DNA of 64,000 bases from the NCBI GenBank assembly GCA_902609035.1, contig CACLQG010000004.1, positions 1-64,000 on the forward strand. Direction: 5' to 3'. The first letter of the stretch is position 1; every line of letters starts with the position of its first letter. The position numbers and the translations under genes are program-made. Shown here one piece after another: positions 28,050 to 35,580 of the stretch. Origin of the DNA: an uncultured Bacteroidota bacterium. GTDB lineage: Bacteria; Bacteroidota; Bacteroidia; Flavobacteriales; Flavobacteriaceae. Below the pieces are notes generated by a model. The model ran no database searches, was not told where the DNA came from, and saw only the letters and a list, made by a program, of their open reading frames with translations.

Positions 28050-28663
28050 TATTCCACATGAACCTCAAATTCGATTTCAATATCAATGGCACCCCCAAAA
28101 TCACTCCTCGTAGTTCCAGTTTTTGAAGTGGGCTCGTGAAATAAATACCCTACAACATCACCCGAAATTTCTCCAGAAGTTGTCCAAATAGTTTTAAGAA
28201 GTAATGGATTTCCACTACTATCAGAAGTGTCATTTGTGGCAGATTCTATTGAAAAACCACTGCCACTTAGTTCATTTGTTATATCATAAAAGACTTGATG
28301 CAAATCTGCCTCCTTGATAATTTCTTCAGTGATGTTTATAATTTTAAGGGGGTCTTCATCATTATAAAACAAAATGGAAACGTTATAGATTGAGTTTGCT
28401 TCCAATTCAATCTCGGTGTGTTCACCTTCATGATCGTCATGATCATCTTCCTCCTCTTCTTCCTCTTCATGACCATGATCATGACCTTCAACTTCAAAAT
28501 CATATCGGATCGTTTCAGTAGATCCTACTTTTGTTACTTCAAGGGTGACTAAAGTGAAAGCTTCTTGTTCATGAACGGGAACTGGATCGCTCTTAGAACA
28601 GCTAATAATAAATAAAAATAAGGAAATGGCAATTAGGGGTTTTATAATTATATTCTTTGACAT
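28049..28663 (-). CDS. His/Glu/Asp-rich lipoprotein, putative metal-binding
   Basis: A 204-aa lipoprotein (MSKNIIIKPLIAISLFLFIIS then Cys as lipobox; the core reads FIISC). It has a remarkable acidic-histidine stretch near residues 55-80 (GHDHGHEEEEE...DDHDDHEGEH) that could bind Zn, Ni or Cu. The remainder is beta-rich (ITEEIIKEADLHQVFYDI, GEISGDVVGYLFHEP). I start at ATG 28663; longer frames include an unrelated upstream part. It is coupled to the TonB receptor by a TAATG overlap. I infer that it hands metal to the receptor at the cell surface or buffers it; the family is not characterised. Confidence 0.75.
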   Translation of the reverse strand: MSKNIIIKPLIAISLFLFIISCSKSDPVPVHEQEAFTLVTLEVTKVGSTETIRYDFEVEGHDHGHEEEEEEEDDHDDHEGEHTEIELEANSIYNVSILFYNDEDPLKIINITEEIIKEADLHQVFYDITNELSGSGFSIESATNDTSDSSGNPLLLKTIWTTSGEISGDVVGYLFHEPTSKTGTTRSDFGGAIDIEIEFEVHVE

Positions 28664-28739
28664 ATTAATTAATTTAAAATGATAATTGAACACTAAATCC
28701 ATGTATGGGCAAGTGCAATAAAAAATTAGACTTAGAAAA

Positions 28740-29045
28740 TTACACTGATGGTGGACCCCGAAGTTTATCAAGGGTATCAATGGAGTACGAATACCCTTTG
28801 TAGAAAAAAGAAGTTTTCTTGTGTTGAAAACTGGAAATGACATTATAATTATTTTCATAGGAAATTTGAATACTAGAAGCAAATTGATAGTCTAATATGT
28901 CGCAATCCAATTCAATTTCATGAAGGTGAGTTTGGGATATATCACAAGTTTTGTGATCATGGTCTTCAAGTAGATGAGATAAACCCCCGAAATAAGGCAA
29001 CATCAAAACAAACGTAAAAAAACAGGATAATAATATTTTCTTCAC
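28740..29045 (-). CDS. Small exported His-containing protein, first gene of the metal operon
   Basis: A 101-aa protein with a signal peptide (KKILLSCFFTFVLMLPYFGG), then DHDHKTCDISQTHLHEIELDCDI, in which His and Cys could bind a metal, and the C-terminal ending LRGPPSV. Small secreted proteins with His/Cys motifs and an RGPP end are common beside TonB receptors in flavobacteria. It is the promoter-proximal gene of the unit 29045 to 25007. The exact role is unknown. Confidence 0.6.
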   Translation of the reverse strand: MKKILLSCFFTFVLMLPYFGGLSHLLEDHDHKTCDISQTHLHEIELDCDILDYQFASSIQISYENNYNVISSFQHKKTSFFYKGYSYSIDTLDKLRGPPSV

Positions 29046-29107
29046 CTTGTGTGCAATGAATATTTAGAAATAACTTTCGTAAAGATAGCGGTTAATCTTT
29101 AATTTAG

Positions 29108-29136
29108 CATATTTGTCAATTACATATACAAATATG
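29108..29136. promoter_or_regulatory. Perfect 9-bp inverted repeat between the metal operon and the FGE-type gene
   Basis: CATATTTGT (29108-29116) and ACAAATATG (29128-29136) are exact inverted copies separated by 11 bases. The right arm includes the ATG of the FGE-type lipoprotein gene, and the repeat lies 62 bases before the metal operon start. It could be an operator for a dimeric repressor such as a Fur/Zur-type protein, or simply an AT-rich coincidence. Confidence 0.3.
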
Positions 29137-30174
29137 ATATCAAAAACCTCCTTCTTGGTTATTATTTCTTTGATGACCTTGCATATCGGTTGTGATTCGC
29201 AGCCCAAAAAAACAAAAAAAGAAGTAGTGTCAAGTCAACAACCTCTTGGAATGGTCTGGATTCCTAAAGGTGATTTTATGATGGGCAGCAAAGGACCTCA
29301 AGCCCGACCAGATGAGGCTCCTATTCATCGCGTAAAGGTTGATGGTTTTTGGATTGATAAAACAGAGGTTACCAACGCTCAGTTTGCTGCTTTTGTAGAA
29401 GCTACAGGATATGTTACCACAGCTGAAAAGCCAGTGTATTGGGAAGAGATGAAAAAACAACTCCCCCCTGATACTCCAAAACCTCATGACTCTCTTCTTC
29501 AGGCTTCTTCTTTAACTTTTAAAGCAACGAATGGGCCAGTTGATTTGAATAATTATGCAGCATGGTGGGAATGGAAACCCAAGGCCAGCTGGAGAAATCC
29601 CCGAGGAAAAGGAAGTTTCATAGAGGGAAAAGAAGATCATCCAGTTGTACACGTTTCATGGGATGATGCCAATGCATATGCCAAATGGGCAGGGAAGCGC
29701 CTTCCAACTGAAGCTGAGTGGGAATGGGCTGCTAGAGGGGGGCTAAAGGATAAGAAATATCCCTGGGGAAACGAGGAAATCAATGCTGGAAAAGCAAAAG
29801 CCAACAGTTGGGAAGGTTCTTTTCCCTATAACAATACCAATAAAGATTTATTCTTTTATTCTGCACCTGTAAAGTCTTTTGAAGCTAATGGATATGGTCT
29901 TTATGACATGGCTGGTAACGTATGGGAATGGTGCTCAGATTGGTATCATTATGACTATTACAAAACCCTATCCAGCAAAACATCTACTAATCCACAAGGG
30001 CCCAAGAGTAGCTATGACCCTTTCAATCCCTATATCGCTCAGAGAATCATCAGAGGTGGTTCTTTTTTGTGCAATGATAACTACTGTTCTGGCTATCGGG
30101 TAGCTTCAAAAATGAAATCCTCACCAGACACTGGATCTCAACATACCGGCTTCAGGTGTGTAAAAGATATTTAG
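29134..30174 (+). CDS. Formylglycine-generating enzyme-type lipoprotein (SUMF1 family)
   Basis: A 346-aa exported protein with a lipobox ending at Cys20 (TLHIGC). The whole rest is an FGE-sulfatase domain (MVWIPKGDFMMGS, DKTEVTNAQFAAFVEATGY, HPVVHVSWDDANAYAKWAG, RLPTEAEWEWAARGG, YGLYDMAGNVWEWCSDWY). Unlike many SUMF1-like proteins it keeps the catalytic cysteine pair: Cys313 and Cys318 in RGGSFLCNDNYCSGYR match Cys336 and Cys341 of human FGE, and the end TGFRCV also matches. It may therefore oxidise a Cys in exported sulfatases to formylglycine. No sulfatase lies in the window. The start ATG 29134 is chosen over TTG 29113. It is convergent with the GMC gene (4-base overlap). Confidence 0.88.
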   Translation: MISKTSFLVIISLMTLHIGCDSQPKKTKKEVVSSQQPLGMVWIPKGDFMMGSKGPQARPDEAPIHRVKVDGFWIDKTEVTNAQFAAFVEATGYVTTAEKPVYWEEMKKQLPPDTPKPHDSLLQASSLTFKATNGPVDLNNYAAWWEWKPKASWRNPRGKGSFIEGKEDHPVVHVSWDDANAYAKWAGKRLPTEAEWEWAARGGLKDKKYPWGNEEINAGKAKANSWEGSFPYNNTNKDLFFYSAPVKSFEANGYGLYDMAGNVWEWCSDWYHYDYYKTLSSKTSTNPQGPKSSYDPFNPYIAQRIIRGGSFLCNDNYCSGYRVASKMKSSPDTGSQHTGFRCVKDI

Positions 30175-31865
30175 ATATTTCCTTTTTTCATTTCTTCAAT
30201 GGCGTGGTGGGCAGCTCTCGCTGTCAATGCCATAAATGTAAGCGAAGGGTTTTGTGTCGAAGTTGAGGTCATGCAGGCTCCGTCTGTTACAAAAACATTG
30301 GAACAGTGATGAATTTGATTCCATTTATTTAGCAGAGAAGTTTTTGGATCGTGACCCATTCTAGCACCTCCCATTTCGTGAATATCATTTCCAGGAATCC
30401 GTCCATTATCATTGGTTTTAATATTTGTAAAACCTGCCTTTTTGTACATTTCTGAAAACTCATCAAAAAAATCTTGAAGCATCTTCTCATCATTATCATC
30501 ATAATCTACATCCACCTTAAGAAGAGGTATCCCCCAAGAATCCGTAAGATTTTCATCAAGATTCACCTGATTACTTTCCTTAGGCAGGGTCTCTCCCATC
30601 ATGTGAGAATTGACTTTCCAAATCTCACTTTCTTTAGTATTTAATAGATTATTGTACAATTCCTCTCCTATAATTGAATCGTCATAATTCATTTTCTTAC
30701 TTGCTCCAAAACCAGCGGCATATCCCCTGAGGAAGTTCGTTTCCTGACGGTACACATTTCTAAAGCGCGGAACATAGGCAGTGGTTGGCTTACTACCATC
30801 CACACGTTTATTTTTATGACCCTCATGGTTAGCTGTAATAACTCCTCTATAATTATGGAAGGCAATGTATTTACCTAGAAGTCCATTATCATTACCCAGT
30901 CCATAGGGGAACCGATCTGAGGTCGAATTTAGCAATATCAGATTAGTATTAAGGGTAGATGCGTTTAAGAAAATAACTTTAGCAAAATATTCTTTAGTGG
31001 TTTTTGTAAAAGCTTCAATGACACGAACCCCTATGGCTTTTTTATGATCTTCATCATAGATTATAGAATGGACCACGCTATGAGTTTTTAGAGTAAGGTT
31101 TCCCGTTTTCATTGCCCACGGTATGAGAGTTGAATTTGCATTGAAATAACCTCCATACGGACAACCCCTTTGACAAACATTTCTACTGGCACAAAGTCCC
31201 CTTCCTTGCTCCACATAAATGGGTTTACTTTCTGTTAAGTGAGCACATCTTCCATAGATTACATGTCGGTCATCGTAATACCTCTTCATCTGGTCACTAA
31301 AATAGTCCTCAACACAGTTGGTACCAAAAGGTCTGAGAAAATCACCATCAGGGAGTATATCCAACCCATCTTTATTTCCACTAACACCTACAAATTTCTC
31401 TACATATGTGTACCAGGGATCTAAATCTTTGTATCTAATCGGCCAATCTACCGCAAAACCGTCTCGGGCAGGCCCTTCAAAATCAAGGTTACTCCATCTT
31501 TGTACCTGTCTCGCCCACATAATAGATTTTCCACCTACTTGATAACCACGAATCCATTGAAATGGCTTAGTTTCAACGTAGGGATGCTCTTTGTCTTTTA
31601 CAAAAAAATGCATGGCATCTTCTTTAAAAGCGTAGCAACTGCTGGCGATTGGGTTTTCCTGGCGTATATTAGCGGGAAGCGCCCCACGGTGCTTAAACTC
31701 CCAAGGCAACAAATTGGTAGTAGGGTAATCTTTTATATGTTCTACTTTTCTGCCTCGTTCTATTAGTAAAGTATTAAAACCTTGCTCACAAAATTCTTTT
31801 GCGGCCCATCCACCGGACATACCCGCTCCAATAACAATTGTATCGAAGTGATTTTCTTTATTCAT
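30171..31865 (-). CDS. GMC-family FAD-dependent oxidoreductase
   Basis: A 564-aa flavoenzyme of the glucose-methanol-choline family. It has an N-terminal FAD-binding Rossmann motif (DTIVIGAGMSGGWAAKEF), GGKSIMWARQVQRW as GMC signature 1, a Cys-rich middle (RNVCQRGCPYGG) and a C-terminal end with the catalytic His/Asn region (EMGGARMGHDP, DGACMTSTSTQNPSLTFMALTARA). It resembles the large subunit of gluconate 2-dehydrogenase and glucoside 3-dehydrogenase. The next upstream gene, 10 bases away, encodes the small subunit. Substrates are likely sugars or sugar acids; no signal peptide is seen on this subunit, so export may depend on the partner. Confidence 0.9.
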   Translation of the reverse strand: MNKENHFDTIVIGAGMSGGWAAKEFCEQGFNTLLIERGRKVEHIKDYPTTNLLPWEFKHRGALPANIRQENPIASSCYAFKEDAMHFFVKDKEHPYVETKPFQWIRGYQVGGKSIMWARQVQRWSNLDFEGPARDGFAVDWPIRYKDLDPWYTYVEKFVGVSGNKDGLDILPDGDFLRPFGTNCVEDYFSDQMKRYYDDRHVIYGRCAHLTESKPIYVEQGRGLCASRNVCQRGCPYGGYFNANSTLIPWAMKTGNLTLKTHSVVHSIIYDEDHKKAIGVRVIEAFTKTTKEYFAKVIFLNASTLNTNLILLNSTSDRFPYGLGNDNGLLGKYIAFHNYRGVITANHEGHKNKRVDGSKPTTAYVPRFRNVYRQETNFLRGYAAGFGASKKMNYDDSIIGEELYNNLLNTKESEIWKVNSHMMGETLPKESNQVNLDENLTDSWGIPLLKVDVDYDDNDEKMLQDFFDEFSEMYKKAGFTNIKTNDNGRIPGNDIHEMGGARMGHDPKTSLLNKWNQIHHCSNVFVTDGACMTSTSTQNPSLTFMALTARAAHHAIEEMKKGNI

Positions 31866-31875
31866 GGTATTTAAA

Positions 31876-32370
31876 TTAGACTAGTTTACAGCCCAAATGA
31901 CGGTTAGGAATGAATTCATATTTAGAATATTCTGTCATGTATCGTTCAGAGGTAGTAAAATGTAGAAGTGACCACTTTTTGTTTTTTCGCATAAAAAAAC
32001 CCAACTCTCCAGGATGACTTAGAGCTCTTAATACAGTATAATTTTGAATGTTGGACTCTAATTCTTCATATGGCTTTAAAAAAGTCTGTTCAACAATTCC
32101 TTTAAAAAGCATTAAGCCTTGATTATAAAACGCGAACTCATCTGAGGTAAGTGCTCCATCTATCTGATTTAAAATAAATTGCATTCGGGTCTCCGGAGTA
32201 GGAAATTCAGCGCTTTTAGAAGGTAAAATGGCCTCCGTCAACAAGCCCACAAGGTTTTGATCCTTTTCCACCAATACAGGAGGTAGAGGATTGGTGGAAG
32301 TACAATGATTTAAAATAACAATCCCGCTGACACCGAGAGCAATGGTCTGAATAGCTCTTCTTCTTTTCAT
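31876..32370 (-). CDS. Gluconate 2-dehydrogenase subunit 3 family protein
   Basis: A 164-aa small subunit. The N-terminus has a twin-arginine-like motif (KRRRAIQT) and a hydrophobic segment ending in a possible lipobox (IVILNHC). The core (LVGLLTEAILPS ... FPTPETRMQFILNQIDG) matches the gluconate_2-dh3 family. It probably carries the GMC subunit across the inner membrane through Tat and anchors it. It lies directly upstream of the GMC gene in the same operon. Confidence 0.82.
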   Translation of the reverse strand: MKRRRAIQTIALGVSGIVILNHCTSTNPLPPVLVEKDQNLVGLLTEAILPSKSAEFPTPETRMQFILNQIDGALTSDEFAFYNQGLMLFKGIVEQTFLKPYEELESNIQNYTVLRALSHPGELGFFMRKNKKWSLLHFTTSERYMTEYSKYEFIPNRHLGCKLV

Positions 32371-32393
32371 GTCTCAAATATACATTATAATAC

Positions 32394-32426
32394 AAAAAAA
32401 AACCACAAGCATTTTATGCATTGTGG
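32394..32426 (-). terminator. Rho-independent terminator of tRNA-Leu(CAA)
   Basis: On the minus strand, CCACAA-A-GCAT-loop-ATGC-TTGTGG forms a 10-bp stem with one bulged base and a 3-nt loop, followed by nine T. It begins 9 bases after the tRNA 3' end. Confidence 0.75.
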
Positions 32427-32434
32427 ATTTTATG

Positions 32435-32516
32435 TACCTCGGGTGGGAATCGAACCCACACTCCCGAAAGAACTGGATTTTGAATCCAGCGCGTCTACCA
32501 GTTCCGCCACCGAGGC
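32435..32516 (-). tRNA. tRNA-Leu (anticodon CAA)
   Basis: An 82-nt class II tRNA. Acceptor GCCTCGG / CCGAGGT (G-U at 1-72), discriminator A. The anticodon stem-loop CTGGATTCAAAATCCAG has CAA, with a long variable arm and T-loop GTTCGATTC. CCA is not encoded. A strong terminator follows, so it is a single-gene unit. Confidence 0.95.
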
Positions 32517-32616
32517 ATAAATCAGAAATACTATTTTAAGTAGGACATAAAAATAATAAAATATTTAAGCCTTCAATTTAAAAATGATCAATAAAGGCGA
32601 AGCAATATTTTATTTT

Positions 32617-32624
32617 TAAATTTG
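32617..32624 (+). promoter_or_regulatory. Putative -7 box before prs
   Basis: TAAATTTG, a perfect TAnnTTTG match 16 bases ahead of the prs ATG. No good -33 element is visible. Confidence 0.4.
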
Positions 32625-32640
32625 CTAATATAATATCCAT

Positions 32641-33573
32641 ATGGAAACTCCCGCGAAAATTTTTGCCTGTACTCAAAGTACTGATCTAGGTAAGTCTATA
32701 GCTGACTATTTTGGAATTAATGTAGGAAAAGTGAACTTTTCTCGCTATAGTGACGGTGAATTTCAGCCCTCGTTTGAAGAATCGGTACGAGGGGCTCGAA
32801 TATTTATAATTGGATCAACACATCCTTCTTCCGAAAATTTGATGGAAATGCTTTTGATGCTCGATGCAGCAAAACGTGCATCCGCTAGACACATTACTGC
32901 CGTAATGCCTTATTTTGGTTGGGCAAGACAAGACAGAAAAGACAAGCCTAGAGTTCCAATTGGAGCAAAATTGATTGCTAAATTATTAGAGTCAGCTGGT
33001 GCAACTCGAATCATCACTATGGATCTTCATGCAGATCAAATCCAAGGATTTTTTGAAAAGCCTGTAGATCATCTGTTTGCTTCCACCATTTTTTTGCCCT
33101 ATATAAATTCTTTAAAGCTTTCAGACCTTACGATTGCCTCACCTGACATGGGAGGGTCAAAACGTGCTTATGCCTATTCAAAATTCCTATTAAGTGATGT
33201 TGTCATCTGCTATAAGCAAAGAGAAAAAGCAAATATCATCTCGCATATGGAGTTGATAGGAAACGTAGAAGGAAAAAATGTAATTCTTGTTGATGACATG
33301 GTAGATACTGCTGGAACACTCACAAAAGCTGCTGATTTGATAAAAGAAAGAGGTGCAATTTCAGTCCGCGCCATCTGTACTCATGCTCTACTCTCAGGTA
33401 ATTCTTTTGAAATAATTGAAGGGTCTCAACTTGAAGAATTAATTGTAACAGATTCTATACCACCAAAAGTTAGCCACCCTAAAGTAAAAGTATTATCTTG
33501 CGCCCCATTATTTGCTGAGGTTATGAAAAACGTTCATTACAATCAGTCAATAAGTTCAAAATTTATAATGTAG
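32641..33573 (+). CDS. prs: Ribose-phosphate pyrophosphokinase
   Basis: Makes PRPP from ribose-5-P and ATP for purine, pyrimidine, His, Trp and NAD synthesis. 310 aa. Motifs: SDGEFQPSFEESVRG, FGWARQDRKDKPRVPIGAK, the metal/ribose-binding DLHADQIQGFF, and the PRPP loop VILVDDMVDTAGTL. It is followed 8 bases later by rplY. The order prs-rplY-pth is common in bacteria. Confidence 0.96.
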   Translation: METPAKIFACTQSTDLGKSIADYFGINVGKVNFSRYSDGEFQPSFEESVRGARIFIIGSTHPSSENLMEMLLMLDAAKRASARHITAVMPYFGWARQDRKDKPRVPIGAKLIAKLLESAGATRIITMDLHADQIQGFFEKPVDHLFASTIFLPYINSLKLSDLTIASPDMGGSKRAYAYSKFLLSDVVICYKQREKANIISHMELIGNVEGKNVILVDDMVDTAGTLTKAADLIKERGAISVRAICTHALLSGNSFEIIEGSQLEELIVTDSIPPKVSHPKVKVLSCAPLFAEVMKNVHYNQSISSKFIM

Positions 33574-33581
33574 AAAGTTAA

Positions 33582-34229
33582 ATGAAATCTATTACTATTA
33601 AAGGATCCAAAAGAGAAAGCGTAGGCAAAGTCGCGACAAAAGCCTTACGTAATGCTGATAAAGTTCCCTGCGTACTTTATGGAGGCGAAAATCCACTTCA
33701 TTTTTCCGCAAATGAGCTTGATTTCAGCAAATTAGTTTACACCCCAAATGCCCATACCGTTGTTATTGATATCAATGGAAATCAAAAAATAAATGCCATT
33801 TTACAGGACATACAATTTCATCCTGTCTCTGACAAAATTCTTCATGTTGATTTTTATCAACTATCTGATGACAAAGAAGTAAATATGGAAATCCCTTTAG
33901 TCTTCGAAGGCTCTGCCCCAGGTGTAATGCTAGAAGGAGGAACCTTAATGGTCAACAAACGAAAACTTAAAGTGAGGGCATTGCCTATTAACTTACCAGA
34001 TTCTATAATTGTTGATATATCTGAACTCAAATTGGGAAATAAAATTTCTTCTGCCGATTTGGACAGTGAAGATTTCACCATTCTACACCCTGAAAACACG
34101 GTGGTCTGTAAGGTAAGAACCTCTAGGGCCTCTATGAGTCTTGAAGAAGAAGTAGAAGGAGAGGGAGAGGGGACTACTATTGAAGGAGAAGCCTCTTCAG
34201 AAGGTGAAAGCAGTTCAGGAGAAGAATAA
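33582..34229 (+). CDS. rplY: 50S ribosomal protein bL25 (general stress protein Ctc type)
   Basis: Binds 5S rRNA in the large subunit. 215 aa, the long Ctc/TL5 form. The N-terminal L25 domain ([28 protein letters not shown]) is followed by the C-terminal TL5 beta domain (HVDFYQL, VPLVFEG-like [24 protein letters not shown]). The last 30 residues are a Glu/Gly/Ser repeat-like tail ([20 protein letters not shown]), probably disordered. It is in an operon with prs. Confidence 0.95.
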   Translation: MKSITIKGSKRESVGKVATKALRNADKVPCVLYGGENPLHFSANELDFSKLVYTPNAHTVVIDINGNQKINAILQDIQFHPVSDKILHVDFYQLSDDKEVNMEIPLVFEGSAPGVMLEGGTLMVNKRKLKVRALPINLPDSIIVDISELKLGNKISSADLDSEDFTILHPENTVVCKVRTSRASMSLEEEVEGEGEGTTIEGEASSEGESSSGEE

Positions 34230-34255
34230 ACACTTTCTATCAATTATTAATAAAA

Positions 34256-34281
34256 CATCTATGATCTGAGATGCTTTTTTT
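34256..34281 (+). terminator. Putative terminator after prs-rplY
   Basis: CATCT / AGATG forms a 5-bp stem around 8 bases and is followed by C and seven T, 26 bases after the rplY stop and just before pth. The stem is short, so partial read-through into pth is likely. Confidence 0.4.
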
Positions 34282-34292
34282 AATTTTATAAG

Positions 34293-34919
34293 ATGATATT
34301 CAAGTGGCTTTTCAGTAAATCAAAACCCATTGACATGAAAAAATTTTTGATTGTAGGTTTGGGGAATATTGGAGAAGAATACCTCAAAACCCGTCATAAT
34401 ATAGGTTTTGAAGTAATTGATTTTATGGCTGAAAAGTTTGAGGTAGAAATGACTGATTTCAAACTGGGTACTAAAGGAGCCTTTAATCAAAAGGGTAAAA
34501 AAATCATTCTGCTTAAGCCTTCCACTTTTATGAACCAAAGTGGTAAATCTGTCAGGTATTGGGCTTTGAAAGAAAATATAGCACTTGAAAATATCCTAAT
34601 TATTACAGACGATATCCACCTACCGCTTACATTTTTTAGACTAAAAGCAAAGGGCAGTGATGGCGGGCACAATGGATTAAAGGACATTGAATCCCAACTA
34701 AACACACATAATTACCCCAGGCTGCGATTTGGTATTAAAAGTGAAGAAAAATCATTCAATCAAGTTGACTTTGTTTTAGGGAAATTCTCTGATACTGAAA
34801 TGGTAAAAATAACCAAAGTTTTACCCCAAAGTATGGAAATAGTTCTTTCATTTGTACAAATGGGATTAGATAGAACAATGAATAATTTCAACATAAGGCT
34901 TCCTAAGGCGAAGTCCTAA
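34293..34919 (+). CDS. pth: Peptidyl-tRNA hydrolase
   Basis: Releases tRNA from prematurely dropped peptidyl-tRNA. 208 aa. Catalytic His is in LKTRHNIGFEVIDF; also visible are KPSTFMNQSGKSV, the Asp in ITDDIHLPL and KGSDGGHNGLKDI. The start at 34293 adds 14 residues (IFKWLFSKSKPID) before the usual MKKFLIVGLGN; such leaders are seen in flavobacterial homologues, but ATG 34335 is the alternative. Its 3' end overlaps the converging FN3 lipoprotein gene by 17 bases. Confidence 0.94.
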   Translation: MIFKWLFSKSKPIDMKKFLIVGLGNIGEEYLKTRHNIGFEVIDFMAEKFEVEMTDFKLGTKGAFNQKGKKIILLKPSTFMNQSGKSVRYWALKENIALENILIITDDIHLPLTFFRLKAKGSDGGHNGLKDIESQLNTHNYPRLRFGIKSEEKSFNQVDFVLGKFSDTEMVKITKVLPQSMEIVLSFVQMGLDRTMNNFNIRLPKAKS

Positions 34920-35580
34920 ATACCCCAATTGGGGATTTGGAGACATTACCCTCTTCATCCTTGGTAGCCACCCTCCAATAATAATATTGATCTGGACTTA
35001 GAGTAGCAGAAACAGATACTGAAGCTAAGTTTTCGGCTACCAAACTTAATCCGTCAGGCTCGGTTCCCAAATATAAATCATAGCTTTCAATATCATTATC
35101 CAAATCATCTGTTTCCCATCTCAGCGTTAATTTTCCATCCACAAGACTTACTTGTGAATTATTCACTGGACTTATCAATTTAGCGGGATAAGGGAAGTTA
35201 CTGCTCTTCGGTTGTCCCTCTAAATAAAATGTCCATACTTCACTTTTCGTAATTGTTTCTGACTGTTCCGATTTGGTATTTACCCACCAAGAATACTGTT
35301 TCCCACGTTCCAATATAATACTGGTAAACAAACGTATGGTCTCTTTTTTTTGATCGATATTTGTTAATATATCCCTAACTACCAGCTCATACTCATCAGT
35401 ATGTATGGCCTCTTGCCAACTAAAGCTAACTTGACTTCTTTGATCGCTAATTCTAACTGCTGTACTACAATTATCATTATTAAGAGGACCCATTAATACA
35501 GATGCCTCAGGATCAGGTATCGATTCTTTTTTACAAGATACCCCTATCAAAAAAAAGATAAATAAACACCTTACCATCAT
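34903..35580 (-). CDS. Fibronectin-III-like lipoprotein coupled to the T9SS protease
   Basis: A 225-aa lipoprotein with lipobox FLIGVSC (Cys16). Two FN3-like beta-sandwich repeats are visible: one ending VWTFYLEG and one around LTLRWETDDLDNDIESYDLYLG ... YYYWRVATKDEEGN. Such domains bind proteins or carbohydrate. Its start ATG overlaps the stop codon of the protease gene (ATGA), so translation is coupled. It may assist or anchor the protease at the outer membrane; this is inference. Confidence 0.72.
   Translation of the reverse strand: MMVRCLFIFFLIGVSCKKESIPDPEASVLMGPLNNDNCSTAVRISDQRSQVSFSWQEAIHTDEYELVVRDILTNIDQKKETIRLFTSIILERGKQYSWWVNTKSEQSETITKSEVWTFYLEGQPKSSNFPYPAKLISPVNNSQVSLVDGKLTLRWETDDLDNDIESYDLYLGTEPDGLSLVAENLASVSVSATLSPDQYYYWRVATKDEEGNVSKSPIGVFRTSP

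Noticed and set aside
33857..34243. Ser/Pro-rich minus-strand frame opposite rplY
   Set aside because: A shadow of the acidic rplY tail.
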